DNA from: Helicobacter marmotae
GTDB taxonomy: Bacteria; Campylobacterota; Campylobacteria; Campylobacterales; Helicobacteraceae
NCBI RefSeq assembly: GCF_003364255.1
Contig: NZ_NXLR01000003.1
Span: forward strand, 1-64,000
Direction: 5' to 3'
Length of the DNA stretch: 64,000 nucleotides
In this document: positions 17,430 through 29,020 of the stretch, piece after piece
Layout: the number at the start of each line of letters is the position of its first letter
Position numbering within the stretch: the first letter of the stretch is position 1
Notes under the pieces: generated by a model
The model's input: the letters and a program-made list of their open reading frames with translations, nothing else
Told to the model about the DNA's origin: nothing
Database searches by the model: none
Translations under genes and position numbers: made by a program

Positions 17430-18146
17430 ATGGGACGAGCATTTGAATATCGCCGCGCAGCTAAAGAAAAGCGGTGGGATAAAATGAGTAAAGTATTTCC
17501 CAAACTTGCAAAAGCTATCACCGTTGCAGCTAAAGCCGGCGGGGGAGACCCAGCAATGAATGCAAAGCTTCGCACTGCCATTGCCAATGCTAAAGCGCAA
17601 AATATGCCAAAAGATAATATCGATGCAGCTATCAAGCGCGCAAGTGGGAAAGATGGCACTTTTAGCGAAATCACATATGAGGGTAAAGCCGCGTATGGTG
17701 TGCTTATTTTTATTGAATGCACTACAGACAACCCCACACGCACTATTGCAAATATCAAAAGCTATTTTAATAAAACGCCCAATGCAAGTATTTTGACAAA
17801 TGGTTCTATTGATTTTATGTTTGAGCGCAAAAGCGTCTTTGAGTTTCGCACACAAGAGAATATTGCTGATTTAGAGCTCGCATTAATTGATTACGGATTA
17901 GAAGAGCTAGAAAGCATAGAAGATGAAGAAGGGGTGCATTATATCGCATATGGAGATTATAAGGACTTTGGCACGCTTAATGAGGGCTTTGAATCCTTGC
18001 AGATTCCCATTCTTAAAGCCACATTACAGAGAATCCCAACTTCACCCATCACGCTCAATGAAGAGCAAATGCAAGAAATTGAAAAGCTTTTAGACAAAAT
18101 CGAAGAAGATGATGATGTCCAAGCCCTCTATACGAATATCCAATAG
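17430..18146 (+). CDS. YebC/PmpR-family protein
   Basis: A 238-residue cytoplasmic protein starting [20 protein letters not shown], with [15 protein letters not shown] and [14 protein letters not shown], all hallmarks of the YebC family. Members act as transcription regulators or, in more recent work on the family, as factors that help ribosomes through proline stretches. Length and domain layout are normal. It closes the arsR-arsS-hemB group. About 145 AT-rich bases with the nuo promoter follow. Confidence 0.9.
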   Translation: MGRAFEYRRAAKEKRWDKMSKVFPKLAKAITVAAKAGGGDPAMNAKLRTAIANAKAQNMPKDNIDAAIKRASGKDGTFSEITYEGKAAYGVLIFIECTTDNPTRTIANIKSYFNKTPNASILTNGSIDFMFERKSVFEFRTQENIADLELALIDYGLEELESIEDEEGVHYIAYGDYKDFGTLNEGFESLQIPILKATLQRIPTSPITLNEEQMQEIEKLLDKIEEDDDVQALYTNIQ

Positions 18147-18244
18147 CACAAACCCCCTATTCTCCCCCCTTAGAGTGGTAAAAAAGTAACTTATTTTTTC
18201 AATTTGTAAATTATTTTTTTACCAAATAGACTCATTATTTGGAA

Positions 18245-18253
18245 TCTATACAT
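18245..18253 (+). promoter_or_regulatory. Possible promoter of the nuo operon
   Basis: TCTATACAT in an AT-rich leader about 38 bases before nuoA resembles a Helicobacter -10 box; the 70 bases upstream are very T/A-rich. AAAGG precedes the nuoA ATG. No operator could be recognised. Confidence 0.3.
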
Positions 18254-18290
18254 TAAAATCAACACATTCAAACAACTAAAAAGGTAAAAC

Positions 18291-18695
18291 ATGAGTCATT
18301 CTGTATTTGAATACCCATATTTTGGCGTATTTGTATTATTTGTGCTTACTTGTGTTGCTTTCACTCTCACACTCCGCTTGCAACGTATCCTCTCAAGAAA
18401 ACTCGCAAAAAAAGAAAGAGAGAAACTCAAACTTTCCACTTATGAATGCGGTCCTACACCCGCAAGACAACAAAATAAGATCTCTACACATTTTTTTATC
18501 CTAGCGCTCCTTTTTATTCTTTTTGATATTGAAATTATTTTTATGCTGCCTTGGGCGATTGATTTTAAATATTTTGCGCATATTGGACTTGGTAGTTTTA
18601 TTTTTGTTGAAATGCTAAGCTTTATTGCTTTTTTAGTGATAGGCTTTATCTATGCGTGGAAAAAAGGAGCTCTCTCATGGCAAAACATCAAATAA
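18291..18695 (+). CDS. nuoA: NADH-quinone oxidoreductase subunit A
   Basis: A 134-residue membrane subunit of complex I with three hydrophobic helices and the family signature [13 protein letters not shown], then [22 protein letters not shown]. It is the first gene of a 14-gene operon to nuoN. It overlaps nuoB by 19 bases. Confidence 0.95.
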   Translation: MSHSVFEYPYFGVFVLFVLTCVAFTLTLRLQRILSRKLAKKEREKLKLSTYECGPTPARQQNKISTHFFILALLFILFDIEIIFMLPWAIDFKYFAHIGLGSFIFVEMLSFIAFLVIGFIYAWKKGALSWQNIK

Positions 18696-19186
18696 ACTAT
18701 ACACAAGCTGCAGGCTTACCTATCGCCCTAAGTAGCGTAGATAAACTCCTCAATTGGGGGAGAAGTAATTCACTATGGGGGCTTACATACGGCTTAGCAT
18801 GTTGTGCAATTGAAATGATGGCAACAGGTGGCAGTCGCTTTGACCTTGATAGATTTGGCACGATATTTCGTGCTTCTCCTAGACAGGCGGATTTGATGAT
18901 TGTATCAGGCACGGTTACCAAAAAGCATGCCGAGTTTGTCCGCAGACTTTATGACCAAATGCCAGAGCCTAAATGGGTTATCTCTATGGGGAGTTGTGCG
19001 AATACAGGAGGTATGTTTAATACCTATTCCACCGTTCAAGGCGTGGATAGAATTATCCCTGTAGATATTTATCTCCCCGGATGCGCTCCACGCCCAGAGA
19101 CATTACAATATGCCATTATGGTCTTACAGCAAAAAATCCGCAAACAAAAAGCCCTACCCCAAGATATGAGAAAACGACTTATATAA
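18677..19186 (+). CDS. nuoB: NADH-quinone oxidoreductase subunit B
   Basis: A 169-residue peripheral subunit that carries cluster N2. ATG 18677 is preferred because GGAG precedes it; an upstream in-frame ATG at 18656 would add seven residues inside nuoA. Cluster ligands are in [23 protein letters not shown] and LPGCAPRPE. Confidence 0.95.
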   Translation: MAKHQINYTQAAGLPIALSSVDKLLNWGRSNSLWGLTYGLACCAIEMMATGGSRFDLDRFGTIFRASPRQADLMIVSGTVTKKHAEFVRRLYDQMPEPKWVISMGSCANTGGMFNTYSTVQGVDRIIPVDIYLPGCAPRPETLQYAIMVLQQKIRKQKALPQDMRKRLI

Positions 19187-19195
19187 GGATAAATC

Positions 19196-19936
19196 ATGGT
19201 AAGACAAAATCCCCCCAAAGCCAACGCCCAAAAGAGCGCATATTACACTCATCGCTTTGATGTCCCCCCTACTTCGCCCAAACTCCCTCTAAGTGGCTTT
19301 GATGAATTACAATCGCTTCAAACGCCTCTTTTAGAAAGCTATATCCAAAACGACCTTGCCACTCTATGGGTAGAATCTACCCAACTTTTTGCACTTATCT
19401 CAGAGCTCCATGCATTGGGCTATGCTACACTCACAGAAATGAGTGCGATTGATAATTTAGAACTCAATAATGAATTTGAATTATTCTACCTGCTTTTAAA
19501 GCTTGAAGAAACCAGCTCAAAACGACTAAACATTAAAACAAAAATCAAAAAAACCCAGCACATTACTTCACTCACTCCGCTTTTTAAAAGTGCAAATTGG
19601 AGCGAGCGGGAATGTTATGATATGTTTGGCATTATTTTTGATGGACACCCTTATTTGCACCGATTGCTTATGCCAAGAGATTGGGTAGGACACCCATTGC
19701 TTAAATCCTACCCCCTACAAGGTGATGAATACGCCGCTTGGTATGAAGTAGATAGAATCTTTGGCAAAGAATACCGCGACATCATCGGCAAGGAGCAAAG
19801 AGATAGCGCGAGAATTGATAAAAATGATGAGAGAAACTTTTCATCTCTTAGCTTCACACCCACTTATCAAGAAGAGCATAAACCCGCACTTTTAAAATCA
19901 TTCAAACACAGCACAAAACTAAAGGCTCGAAGATGA
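19196..19936 (+). CDS. nuoC: NADH-quinone oxidoreductase subunit C
   Basis: A 246-residue hydrophilic subunit. The core is [38 protein letters not shown]. The N-terminal 45 residues and C-terminal 50 residues are low-conservation extensions. It overlaps nuoD by 4 bases. Confidence 0.93.
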   Translation: MVRQNPPKANAQKSAYYTHRFDVPPTSPKLPLSGFDELQSLQTPLLESYIQNDLATLWVESTQLFALISELHALGYATLTEMSAIDNLELNNEFELFYLLLKLEETSSKRLNIKTKIKKTQHITSLTPLFKSANWSERECYDMFGIIFDGHPYLHRLLMPRDWVGHPLLKSYPLQGDEYAAWYEVDRIFGKEYRDIIGKEQRDSARIDKNDERNFSSLSFTPTYQEEHKPALLKSFKHSTKLKARR

Positions 19937-21162
19937 AACAAAACTACACAAGGCTTAAGCCTAATTTTGAAAATATCTTTTTTGAGCAAGAAAATGACAA
20001 AATGGTACTGAATTTTGGACCACAACACCCCTCAGCACATGGGCAGCTTCGCCTTATTTTAGAGCTTGAGCAAGAAAAAATCATCAAAGCCACCCCCGAT
20101 ATTGGCTATCTTCATCGTGGTATTGAAAAAATGGCAGAAAATATGATTTATAATGAATTTATGCCCACTACCGATAGGCTTGATTATATCGCTGCTACAA
20201 GTAATAACTACGCCTTTGCAGTGGGGGTAGAGAAACTCATTGGCGTAGAAATCCCCCTAAGGGCGCAAGTCATACGCACTATGCTTTTAGAGATTAATCG
20301 CATTATTTCTCATATTTTTTTCCTTGGCGTGCATGGCATGGACGTGGGGGCTTTGTCTATATTTCTTTATTGCTTTATTGAGCGTGAATATGGACTGGAT
20401 TTAATGGAAGATTATTGCGGGGCTAGACTTACGCATAATGCCATTCGCATAGGAGGCGTGCCCCTTGATTTACCCAATGGCTTCCTAGAAAATGTGCAAA
20501 AATGGACACAAAGTGTGCCTAAAACACTTGATTTAGTGCGAGGCTTGCTAGATAAAAATAGAATCTGGCGTATCCGCCTTGAAAATGTAGGCTATGTCTC
20601 CCAAGATTTTGTCAAGCAATGGAATCTAAGTGGGATTATGGCAAGGGGAAGTGGTATCAAATGGGATATTCGCAAGCATAATCCATATGAACTCTATAGT
20701 GAGCTTGACTTTGAAGTGCCTATTGCCACTGAGGGAGACTGCTATGCGCGCTATCAGCTTTATATTGAAGAGATTTATCAATCACTCAAGATTCTAAAAC
20801 AACTTATCAATATGTATCCCCTCACACCACCACAAACTATGGCAAAAGATGCACGTTATATCTCCGCACCTAAAGAAGATATTATGACTCAAAACTACTC
20901 TCTTATGCAGCATTTTGTGCTTGTAACACAAGGTATGCGCCCTCCCAAAGGTGAAGTATATGTCCCTACAGAATCTCCCAAAGGCGAGCTTGGATTCTTT
21001 ATCCATTCTTTGGGGGGCACTTCACCTCATCGCCTCAAAATCCGCACTCCTAGCTTCCACCACACTGGAGCATTGCAAGAGCTTCTCTTAGGACATGATC
21101 TTGCAGATATTCCCACCATTATTGGCTCTACAAATATTGTGTTTGGTGAAGTAGATAGGTAA
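19933..21162 (+). CDS. nuoD: NADH-quinone oxidoreductase subunit D
   Basis: A 409-residue subunit that forms part of the quinone site with NuoB. Diagnostic segments are [44 protein letters not shown] and the C-terminal [18 protein letters not shown]. Length is as expected for a stand-alone NuoD. Confidence 0.96.
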   Translation: MKQNYTRLKPNFENIFFEQENDKMVLNFGPQHPSAHGQLRLILELEQEKIIKATPDIGYLHRGIEKMAENMIYNEFMPTTDRLDYIAATSNNYAFAVGVEKLIGVEIPLRAQVIRTMLLEINRIISHIFFLGVHGMDVGALSIFLYCFIEREYGLDLMEDYCGARLTHNAIRIGGVPLDLPNGFLENVQKWTQSVPKTLDLVRGLLDKNRIWRIRLENVGYVSQDFVKQWNLSGIMARGSGIKWDIRKHNPYELYSELDFEVPIATEGDCYARYQLYIEEIYQSLKILKQLINMYPLTPPQTMAKDARYISAPKEDIMTQNYSLMQHFVLVTQGMRPPKGEVYVPTESPKGELGFFIHSLGGTSPHRLKIRTPSFHHTGALQELLLGHDLADIPTIIGSTNIVFGEVDR

Positions 21163-21173
21163 AGGATATAAAT

Positions 21174-21404
21174 ATGAAAAGATATGATTTACGACACTTA
21201 GCAAATGATTTTGAGCAAAGAATGAGTGAAATATGTGATGGCTTACATAATGGAGAGGTTGCTATTTTTCTTTTTGAAGTGCGAGATTTTGCCAATGTCC
21301 AAAAAGCTATTGATTGTATTTTAAAACGAGGCGATGAGCTCTTAAATAGTCTGCGTTTTAATGAAGTAGATTGGAGCATTGTAGTGAGGAGAAAACTCTT
21401 ATGA
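21174..21404 (+). CDS. Small complex I-associated protein in the nuoE position
   Basis: A 76-residue soluble protein (MKRYDLRHLANDFEQRMSEI; GEVAIFLFEVRDF). It lacks the four cysteines of NuoE. In H. pylori the nuo operon carries unrelated small proteins (HP1264 and HP1265) in the nuoE and nuoF positions, and this gene has the size and place of the first. It overlaps the next gene as ATGA. This fits a complex I that does not take electrons from NADH. Confidence 0.8.
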   Translation: MKRYDLRHLANDFEQRMSEICDGLHNGEVAIFLFEVRDFANVQKAIDCILKRGDELLNSLRFNEVDWSIVVRRKLL

Positions 21405-22219
21405 GAGCATTTGCACAAAGTATTGCTAACATTTCACAAAAACCCATACATACACAAGATACACAACTTAGCTCTTATGATATGCTTCTTAGCTTTGGCT
21501 ACTTTTGGCAAGAGATTCCTGCGTATAGGCAGCTTTTTGTGCTTCATCCACTTTTTATGCAAAGCTCATCACACGCACAAAGTTTGCGTTATGAAATTGG
21601 CACAGAATTTGGGCTATCATGGCTTTTAGCTCAAAGTCTATCCCCTCTGCTTGATACCTCACTTCCCCTAAGCCAAGAGCTAAATTTAAAGCTAGCAAAA
21701 ATCGACATAGGTTATCTCGCTTCAGAAACTAATATCGCAGAAGAAGAATGCGCAGAAATTACTGCCAAAGCTTTGAATGCAAAAAGTATTGGCATTATAC
21801 TTGGTAAAGAGCTAGCCCTCCACCCGCATGCTAAAGATATTGCCCTTATATGTGGCATACTTGGGACAAGCAAGAAAATACATATCATTATGCCCGAGCT
21901 TAAAGAAATACTTACACCGCTTCAAATGCCTGATGTCAAACTTCAAATATGCGAAGAATTACCAGAATCAAATGGGCATTTTGTCTATACATTACCCCTT
22001 ACTCCCCCCTGTAGTTCCAATATCCTCAAAGTCCCGCCGCTTTTTTACCCAGCACTTGGGCTGAAAGATAATCAACACATCACACTTACATTTGAAGATA
22101 AAAGTATCTCTGCCATCTGCAAATGTAAAAAAGACCAAAAAGGCACTATCGCCCTGCTCTATCTCCCTGAAACAATGGCGGTAGGCTATCCCTATAAAAA
22201 AGTCGAGGTGATATTATGA
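21401..22219 (+). CDS. Complex I-associated protein in the nuoF position
   Basis: A 272-residue protein starting at ATG 21401, coupled as ATGA to the preceding stop. It lacks the NADH- and FMN-binding motifs of NuoF. Several Cys pairs expected in NuoF are also absent; only scattered cysteines occur (for example CKCKK near the C-terminus). Position and size match the Helicobacter protein HP1265. It probably contributes to docking an alternative electron donor, as proposed for epsilonproteobacterial complex I. It overlaps nuoG by 4 bases. Confidence 0.8.
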   Translation: MRAFAQSIANISQKPIHTQDTQLSSYDMLLSFGYFWQEIPAYRQLFVLHPLFMQSSSHAQSLRYEIGTEFGLSWLLAQSLSPLLDTSLPLSQELNLKLAKIDIGYLASETNIAEEECAEITAKALNAKSIGIILGKELALHPHAKDIALICGILGTSKKIHIIMPELKEILTPLQMPDVKLQICEELPESNGHFVYTLPLTPPCSSNILKVPPLFYPALGLKDNQHITLTFEDKSISAICKCKKDQKGTIALLYLPETMAVGYPYKKVEVIL

Positions 22220-24693
22220 GTAAAGTTACTATCACAATTAATGGACAATCTATCCCTTGCAATGAAGGAGATAGTATCTTACAAGTAGCACGTAAAGAGG
22301 GTATTGAAATCCCTGCAATTTGCTATCTCTCAGGCTGCTCGCCAACCGTGGCGTGCAAGCTCTGCATGGTAGAGATTGATGGCAAACGCAACTACTCCTG
22401 TAATGCCAAAGTCAAAGAGGGTATGAATATCCTCACACACACACCAGAAATCCTAAAAGAGCGCAATGCTATCATGCAAAGCTATGATATAAACCACCCC
22501 TTGCAATGTGGCGTATGCGATAAAAGTGGCGAATGCGAATTACAAAACTACACATTGAAAATGAATGTTACCGCACAAGAATATCATATTAAAGAGAGCG
22601 ACAAACCCCATAAAAGCTGGGCAAAAGCAGTATATGACCCAAATTTGTGCATTATGTGTGAGCGATGTGCCACAACATGTAAAGACAATATAGGTGAAGC
22701 AAAGCTTAAAGCCCAAAAAGCTGAGCTTGAAGTGCTTGATATGGCATTATGGAAAGAGAGTATGCCTAAAGACGCCCTAAGCGTATGGGCAAGGAAGCAA
22801 AAGGCGTTAATTGATTTTGTGAGTGATACACCTTGCTTTGATTGTGGGGAGTGCATTAGCGTATGCCCTGTGGGAGCATTAAGCACAAATGACTTTAAAT
22901 ACAAGGCAAATGCGTGGGAGCTTAAAAAGATAGAATCTACTTGCACTCACTGCCCTATGGGTTGCAAAATCACTTATGAAGTGCGCCACAATGACACACT
23001 AGGCACACCCCATATTTATCGCATAAAAAATGACTTCTACTTTAACCCCATTTGCGGAGCGGGACGTTATGGCTATGATGTAAGCTCAAGTGTAAATCCA
23101 GCACAAAACCTACAGGCAGCTATAGAAGCCTTTAAAAAGGCTTCACATATCAATATAGGCAATCAAGTGACTAACGAAGAGGCTTTTGTGCTTAATCACC
23201 TTGCCAAAATACTAAATTGCTCCTTGCATAATGAAGAGGCTCTAAGCTTTAAGCAATTTATTAATACATTCCTTACATATGCCAATAAAACGATGCTAAA
23301 CCATCTTGAATCTTTCAAAGAAGCACAAAATGTGATTTTTATAGGAAGTGCCATTAATTATGAAGTGCCAAATTTCCGCTATATGCTTAATAACAAGCTT
23401 AAAATGCTGAAAAACTCACAAGCCATATATATGCACCCCCTCCATGATACGCTCTTGCCAAGTTTGAGCAAAAGCCTTGCTACCATCACCTACCGCCCAG
23501 AAGCACTCAGTGTAGCTATAGCTGCCCTAGCCCTTGCCTATGTGCTATCAAACCCAGCTGATACACAAGCTATACAAAGCATTACAACGATCATTCAACC
23601 CATACTTGAGAGTAGGCAAATAAAACACACGCCCATTACTAAAGAGATAAAGGAAACCATTACAACCACCAATGAAGCAGGAGAAGAAGTACAAACTGAG
23701 GTCTCAAAAAGTATTGAAGAAATACAAGAAGAGATAGTATATCAAGCCCTTATAGATGCTAATATCACTATGGAGGATTTCCAATCTCTCTCTTCTATGC
23801 TTACTTCAAAGCCCACTTTAATACTTGGAGCTGATGCCTATATGGACACAAACACACAACTTTTAGCGCAACTTTTAGGTATTTTAGAAGATAAGGGATT
23901 TGTGCAAGTTATCCTTGTGCCGCCATTTGCAAACGCATTGGGCTTAGCGATGATTTGTGATTTAAGCCCTAAGGAAGCAAATATGGGCTTTAGCATTGGC
24001 TTTAGAGAGAAGGGGGATTTTATTTGCGATTCTGATTTTATTAATACAGATTCAAACCTACAACCAACCGCCCCTGCCCCTGACTTTATCCTCCCAGCAC
24101 TAAATCAACTTGAGGGCACTTACACAAGCATAGATTGCAGAATCTTGCCTATCAAGGCAGCCCTGCCATTTAATGGCTATGACTTAAGCGATATTGCTAA
24201 AGCCTTTGGTATGAAAGGCGAATATTTAATTGATTACACCAGCCTTATTTGCGGATGTGAATTTGATGATTTTGATAATAGATTCTTAAATGATGGCACA
24301 GATGTACGTGGCTACCGCTTCAAAAGCCTTGCTCTCACGCCTTTAATCCCTCTAGATTCCCTATCTCTCACACTCCCTACATATACAGATAGCCTTAATG
24401 CCTGTATGCTAAACTCCCCCTCACAATTTAATGCCTATACCGCAGGGAGCATTCACCTACAAAATAAAGTAGGGATTTATGTAAGCAGAGATTTATTTAA
24501 AGAGCTAAATATTAAAGAAGGGGAATATATCACACTTACAGATTCTATGCATTCTGTAAGAGGTGCGGTATTTATTGACCACTATCTTGCTCAATCATAT
24601 TTCCTCATTAGCCCTATGCTTAGCGGAGCGCAACATATCTTTGCCTCAAAGCCTTGGGCGAATGTAGCAATCTCACATAAGGAAGAAGCATGA
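22216..24693 (+). CDS. nuoG: NADH-quinone oxidoreductase subunit G
   Basis: An 825-residue iron-sulphur subunit. In order: an N-terminal [2Fe-2S] ferredoxin domain (CYLSGCSPTVACKLC), the His-Cys cluster (CGVCDKSGECELQ), two 4Fe-4S motifs (CIMCERCATTC and CFDCGECISVCPVG), then the molybdopterin-oxidoreductase-like part with its own cluster motif (CTHCPMGC). About residues 470-510 (ITTTNEAGEEVQTEVSKS) form a charged insertion. It overlaps nuoH as ATGA. Confidence 0.95.
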   Translation: MSKVTITINGQSIPCNEGDSILQVARKEGIEIPAICYLSGCSPTVACKLCMVEIDGKRNYSCNAKVKEGMNILTHTPEILKERNAIMQSYDINHPLQCGVCDKSGECELQNYTLKMNVTAQEYHIKESDKPHKSWAKAVYDPNLCIMCERCATTCKDNIGEAKLKAQKAELEVLDMALWKESMPKDALSVWARKQKALIDFVSDTPCFDCGECISVCPVGALSTNDFKYKANAWELKKIESTCTHCPMGCKITYEVRHNDTLGTPHIYRIKNDFYFNPICGAGRYGYDVSSSVNPAQNLQAAIEAFKKASHINIGNQVTNEEAFVLNHLAKILNCSLHNEEALSFKQFINTFLTYANKTMLNHLESFKEAQNVIFIGSAINYEVPNFRYMLNNKLKMLKNSQAIYMHPLHDTLLPSLSKSLATITYRPEALSVAIAALALAYVLSNPADTQAIQSITTIIQPILESRQIKHTPITKEIKETITTTNEAGEEVQTEVSKSIEEIQEEIVYQALIDANITMEDFQSLSSMLTSKPTLILGADAYMDTNTQLLAQLLGILEDKGFVQVILVPPFANALGLAMICDLSPKEANMGFSIGFREKGDFICDSDFINTDSNLQPTAPAPDFILPALNQLEGTYTSIDCRILPIKAALPFNGYDLSDIAKAFGMKGEYLIDYTSLICGCEFDDFDNRFLNDGTDVRGYRFKSLALTPLIPLDSLSLTLPTYTDSLNACMLNSPSQFNAYTAGSIHLQNKVGIYVSRDLFKELNIKEGEYITLTDSMHSVRGAVFIDHYLAQSYFLISPMLSGAQHIFASKPWANVAISHKEEA

Positions 24694-25688
24694 GTGATAT
24701 TACCGGTGGCATTATTGAAACACTCTTAAAGATTATTGTTGTTTTACTTGTCTTCTCTGCGCTTGCGGGCTTTGGCACTTATTTAGAACGCAAAGTCTTA
24801 GGCTTTTTTCAAAAACGTATAGGTCCAAACTATGTGGGTCCTTATGGGCTTTTGCAAGTTTTAGCCGATGGCATTAAACTCTTCACAAAAGAAGATATTA
24901 TCCCCCAGCACGCCATTAGACCCATTTTTATTCTAGCACCTTCAATTGCTGCTATTACTGCATTTATCGCTATGGCGCCTATACCATTTTTCCCCGAGTT
25001 TGAGCTCTTTGGGCATACCATCCAGCCTATTATCTCTGATATTAATGTAGGCATTCTCTTTGTTTTAGCGGTGGGCTCTTGCGGTATTTACGCCCCACTG
25101 CTTGCGGGGCTAAGCTCGGGGAATAAATGGTCTTTAATTGGGGGAGCAAGGGCTGCGTTGCAGTTTTTGAGCTTTGAAGTGATTACCTTTCTCTCACTTT
25201 TAGCCCCGCTTATGCTTGTAGGCTCTCTCTCGCTAATAGATATTAATAACTATCAGCAAGGGGGTATTTTTGAATGGCTTATCTTTAAGCAACCTCTAGC
25301 ATTTGTGCTCTTTATCATCGCTGCTTATGTTGAGCTTAACCGCACGCCTTTTGACTTACTAGAACATGAAGCCGAGCTTACTGCGGGCTTTGCAAGTGAA
25401 TATAGTGGCTTAAAATGGGGTATGTTTTTTATCGGTGAGTATGCCAATATGTTTTCTACCGCATTTATTTTAAGCCTTATGTTTTGCGGTGGATTCAATG
25501 ACTGGGGCTTTATCCCCGGGGGACTTGCTATTTTACTCAAAGTGGCGTTTTTTATCTTTTTATTTATGTGGGTAAGGGCGTCATTCCCACATGTTCGCCC
25601 TGATCAACTGATGCGTATGTGCTGGAAGATTATGCTTCCTCTTGGGCTACTTAATGTCCTGCTTACGGGCTGCATTTTATTATTTTAG
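24690..25688 (+). CDS. nuoH: NADH-quinone oxidoreductase subunit H
   Basis: A 332-residue membrane subunit near the quinone site with about eight hydrophobic helices. Diagnostic segments are [36 protein letters not shown] and [18 protein letters not shown]. Confidence 0.96.
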   Translation: MSDITGGIIETLLKIIVVLLVFSALAGFGTYLERKVLGFFQKRIGPNYVGPYGLLQVLADGIKLFTKEDIIPQHAIRPIFILAPSIAAITAFIAMAPIPFFPEFELFGHTIQPIISDINVGILFVLAVGSCGIYAPLLAGLSSGNKWSLIGGARAALQFLSFEVITFLSLLAPLMLVGSLSLIDINNYQQGGIFEWLIFKQPLAFVLFIIAAYVELNRTPFDLLEHEAELTAGFASEYSGLKWGMFFIGEYANMFSTAFILSLMFCGGFNDWGFIPGGLAILLKVAFFIFLFMWVRASFPHVRPDQLMRMCWKIMLPLGLLNVLLTGCILLF

Positions 25689-25696
25689 GAGTGCAA

Positions 25697-26332
25697 ATGA
25701 AAAGAGATTATTATGTTTTACCCCCTAGACTCAATCGGCAAGAGGAGCCTTTTGTAAGCCGCGTGATGATAAGCTTAAAAACAACCTTTGGGCTTGATTT
25801 ATTTAGCGGGCTCAAAAAGGCTCTTGGAGCATTCTTTGCACCAAAGGTAACTATCCCCTATCCGCTTGAAGTAATCCCTCTAAGCTCCAGATATAGAGCC
25901 ATACATAAACTTCAAAGGCTTTTAGAATCTGATAATGAACGTTGCATTGGTTGTGGATTATGCGAGAAAATTTGCACAAGTAACTGCATACGCATTATCA
26001 CCGATAGGGGAGAAGATGGACGTAAAAAGATACTTGATTACAGCATTAATTTTGGACGTTGCATTTATTGTGGATTATGCGCTGAAGTTTGCCCAGAACT
26101 TGCTATCGTGCATGGGAATATGTTTGAAAATGCAAGTGTGCAAAGGGCGCATGTGGGATTTAAATCTACACTCTTACAACCTAAGGCTTCTTTGATAGAA
26201 TTTAGCGGATATGGCTCTATATCACCCAATGCTGATGAACGTATGATTAAAACCCCTCTAAGCTACACATTACAAGATTCACAAAAAGCAGCAGAACATA
26301 CGCAAGCAAAAGAGGAGAATGAGAATGTTTGA
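25697..26332 (+). CDS. nuoI: NADH-quinone oxidoreductase subunit I
   Basis: A 211-residue ferredoxin-type subunit with two 4Fe-4S motifs, [11 protein letters not shown] and [16 protein letters not shown] 25697 follows AGGAG at the usual distance; an in-frame GTG lies 6 bases upstream. The 30-residue C-terminal tail is acidic and Gln-rich. It overlaps nuoJ by 8 bases. Confidence 0.95.
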   Translation: MKRDYYVLPPRLNRQEEPFVSRVMISLKTTFGLDLFSGLKKALGAFFAPKVTIPYPLEVIPLSSRYRAIHKLQRLLESDNERCIGCGLCEKICTSNCIRIITDRGEDGRKKILDYSINFGRCIYCGLCAEVCPELAIVHGNMFENASVQRAHVGFKSTLLQPKASLIEFSGYGSISPNADERMIKTPLSYTLQDSQKAAEHTQAKEENENV

Positions 26333-26849
26333 AAGTATTGCTTTTTATTGCTTTAGTGTTTTGTGCATTGTGAGCTTTTTAATCGTAGTAACCTCCCAGC
26401 AGATTCTCTACTCGATGACCGCTCTTGCAAGCGGGACAATCTTTATTTCTGGGATATTTTTTGTGCTCAATGCAGAATTTTTAGGTGTGGTGCAAATTGT
26501 CGTATATGGGGGCTCTGTTGTCGCGCTCTATGCCTTTGCAATGATGTTTTTTGACACTTCTAAGCTTATTGTGGAATCTTCTAAAGACAAACTCACTATT
26601 TGCACATTAACTCTAGGTATAGCCATAATCCTTGTAGGTATATTTGGTATGCCTGTGATAAGCAATCACCTTGAGCTCGTTGCCCAAGAGCAAAACTTGC
26701 TAAATATTGCAGAGATGAATAATATCCAAATGATTGGCTATGTGCTTTTTACAAAATATCTCATTCCCTTTGAAATCGCCGCGCTTATGCTACTTGTAGC
26801 TATGGTAGCAGGCATTGTATTAAGCGTTAAAAGGAGCTTGCATGATTAG
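26325..26849 (+). CDS. nuoJ: NADH-quinone oxidoreductase subunit J
   Basis: A 174-residue membrane subunit with five hydrophobic helices. ATG 26325 sits 7 bases after GAGGAG; ATG 26319 is too close to it. The segment [20 protein letters not shown] contains the pi-bulge helix 3 typical of NuoJ. It overlaps nuoK by 8 bases. Confidence 0.94.
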   Translation: MFESIAFYCFSVLCIVSFLIVVTSQQILYSMTALASGTIFISGIFFVLNAEFLGVVQIVVYGGSVVALYAFAMMFFDTSKLIVESSKDKLTICTLTLGIAIILVGIFGMPVISNHLELVAQEQNLLNIAEMNNIQMIGYVLFTKYLIPFEIAALMLLVAMVAGIVLSVKRSLHD

Positions 26850-27144
26850 CCTTAATCATTATCTTATTCTCTCTGCACTCTGTTTTTGCATAGGGCTTTT
26901 TGGTATTTTAAAACGACGCAATATTCTTATGCTCTTTTTCTCCACAGAGATTCTCTTAAATAGCATAAATATTGGCTTTGTGGCTATTGCTTCTTATCTC
27001 AATGACCTACAAGGGCAGATTTTTGCACTTTTTATCATCGCTATTGCTGCAGCAGAAATCGCACTCGGTTTAGGACTCGTAGTGATTTGGTATAGGAAGC
27101 ATCGCACGCTTGATATAAGCTCATTAGAGAATCTAAAAGGATAA
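26842..27144 (+). CDS. nuoK: NADH-quinone oxidoreductase subunit K
   Basis: A 100-residue membrane subunit with three helices. The proton-channel glutamates lie in FSTEILLNSINIGFV and AAAEIALGLGLVV. Confidence 0.95.
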   Translation: MISLNHYLILSALCFCIGLFGILKRRNILMLFFSTEILLNSINIGFVAIASYLNDLQGQIFALFIIAIAAAEIALGLGLVVIWYRKHRTLDISSLENLKG

Positions 27145-27146
27145 TT

Positions 27147-29018
27147 ATGATAGATGCACATGAAACACTCATTCAAATGGTATATGTCGCACTTTTTGCC
27201 CCACTGCTTGGGGCAGTCTTTGCCGCCTTTTTTGGGCACAAGCAAAAGCACATACTCATAGGTATTATCCCCACTACCTTGCTTTTTATCTCCTTTCTTG
27301 CTGCTTTTGTGCTTTTTTTAGACATATACAAAACGCATAAAATCATTCATGTTGAGTTTCTCCCATGGATAGAAGCTGGAGATTTTTATAGCTCATTTGG
27401 CTTTATGGTTGATAGCATTAGTGCAAGTATGATGCTTGTAGTAAGCTTTATTTCTACTATCGTGCATATATATTCTATAGGATATATGAAGCATGATAAA
27501 GGCTTTAATCGCTATTTTAGCTATTTAAGCGCCTTTGTCTTCTCTATGATGTTGCTTGTTATGAGTGATAATTTTTTAGGTCTCTTTGCAGGCTGGGAGG
27601 GCGTAGGGCTATGCTCTTATCTTTTAATAGGCTTTTGGTATCAAAAAGAAAGTGCCAATTTCGCCTCAATAGAAGCCTTTGTAATGAATAGAATCGCCGA
27701 TCTTGCATTAATCATAGGCATATTTTTGATTGTCTATCATTGTGAAAGCCTCAAATATGAATGGGTGTTTTTATCACTCCAAACAAATAACTTTGATACA
27801 AGCTTGCTTATATGGATTGGGGCATTGCTCTTTATAGGAGCTATGGGTAAATCCGCACAATTCCCTTTCCACACATGGCTAGCTGATGCTATGGAAGGAC
27901 CAACCCCCGTATCAGCCCTCATACACGCTGCTACTATGGTAACAGCGGGAGTATATCTGCTTATCCGCACTCATCCACTCTATGAAATGATACCTGATGT
28001 GGGGTATTTTATCGCTTCACTTGGGGCATTTGTAGCTATTTTTGGGGCAAGTATGGCACTTGTCAATAGAGACTTAAAACGTATCATTGCTTACTCTACA
28101 CTCTCTCAACTCGGCTATATGTTTGTCGCTGCTGGGCTTGGGGCTTACTATATAGCACTCTTTCACTTAATCACCCATGCGTTTTTCAAATCTCTGCTTT
28201 TCTTAGGAGCAGGCAATGTAATGCATGCTATGAATGATAAACTTGATATTACCAAAATGGGCGGGCTCTATAAGAGTTTAGGCTATACTATGATTATGAT
28301 GTCTATTGCTTCTGTAGCACTTGCGGGTATTTATCCATTTGCTGGATTCTTTTCTAAAGACCTGATTTTAGAAGTTGCATTTTCTCACTCATTTATACTT
28401 TGGCTTGTGCTTTTTATCTCTGCCCTTTTTACAGCATTTTATAGTTTCCGCTTGCTTATGCTTGTGTTTTTTGCACCTAAATCCTATGAGCACACTCCTC
28501 ACGAGGCGTATCCCTATATGCTTTTTGCTATGCTCCCTTTAGCAATTTTATCCATTATCGCCGGACTTGGCGAAGTGCTTGAAGACTTCCTTAAAGCCTA
28601 TCTCCCCTATGCTCTGCCCGAAATATCTCATCAGACCCATATACTCCTTATCGCCCTTACACTCACATCTGTATGCCTTGTAGCACTCTTTAGCATTATC
28701 AAATACACTAAAGGAGGCTTTGGGAGCTTCTGGGAGCATACCTTTATATATAAAATACTCTTCCACAACTACTATATTCCTAAGCTCTACACATGGCTTT
28801 TTATCAAGCCCTATCAAAAATGCGCTGCATTTTTATATCAAAAGATAGAGTTAGACTGCATTGATAAATATGTAGATACATTTGCATATACCCTAAAGGC
28901 TCTAGGAGGCAAGCTTTCATCTATACAGAATGGCTCACTCTCGCGTATGCTTATGCTTATGGTAGCGGGATTATTTATCTTATTAGTGGCATTTGTGTCT
29001 TATTCTTTGTGGAGGTAG
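27147..29018 (+). CDS. nuoL: NADH-quinone oxidoreductase subunit L
   Basis: A 623-residue antiporter-like proton-pumping subunit. Key segments are GWEGVGLCSYLLIGFWY, GKSAQFPFHTWLADAMEGPT with the channel Lys, and LKRIIAYSTLSQLGYMF. The long C-terminal lateral helix region is present. It overlaps the ribosome site of nuoM. Confidence 0.96.
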   Translation: MIDAHETLIQMVYVALFAPLLGAVFAAFFGHKQKHILIGIIPTTLLFISFLAAFVLFLDIYKTHKIIHVEFLPWIEAGDFYSSFGFMVDSISASMMLVVSFISTIVHIYSIGYMKHDKGFNRYFSYLSAFVFSMMLLVMSDNFLGLFAGWEGVGLCSYLLIGFWYQKESANFASIEAFVMNRIADLALIIGIFLIVYHCESLKYEWVFLSLQTNNFDTSLLIWIGALLFIGAMGKSAQFPFHTWLADAMEGPTPVSALIHAATMVTAGVYLLIRTHPLYEMIPDVGYFIASLGAFVAIFGASMALVNRDLKRIIAYSTLSQLGYMFVAAGLGAYYIALFHLITHAFFKSLLFLGAGNVMHAMNDKLDITKMGGLYKSLGYTMIMMSIASVALAGIYPFAGFFSKDLILEVAFSHSFILWLVLFISALFTAFYSFRLLMLVFFAPKSYEHTPHEAYPYMLFAMLPLAILSIIAGLGEVLEDFLKAYLPYALPEISHQTHILLIALTLTSVCLVALFSIIKYTKGGFGSFWEHTFIYKILFHNYYIPKLYTWLFIKPYQKCAAFLYQKIELDCIDKYVDTFAYTLKALGGKLSSIQNGSLSRMLMLMVAGLFILLVAFVSYSLWR

Positions 29019-29020
29019 TT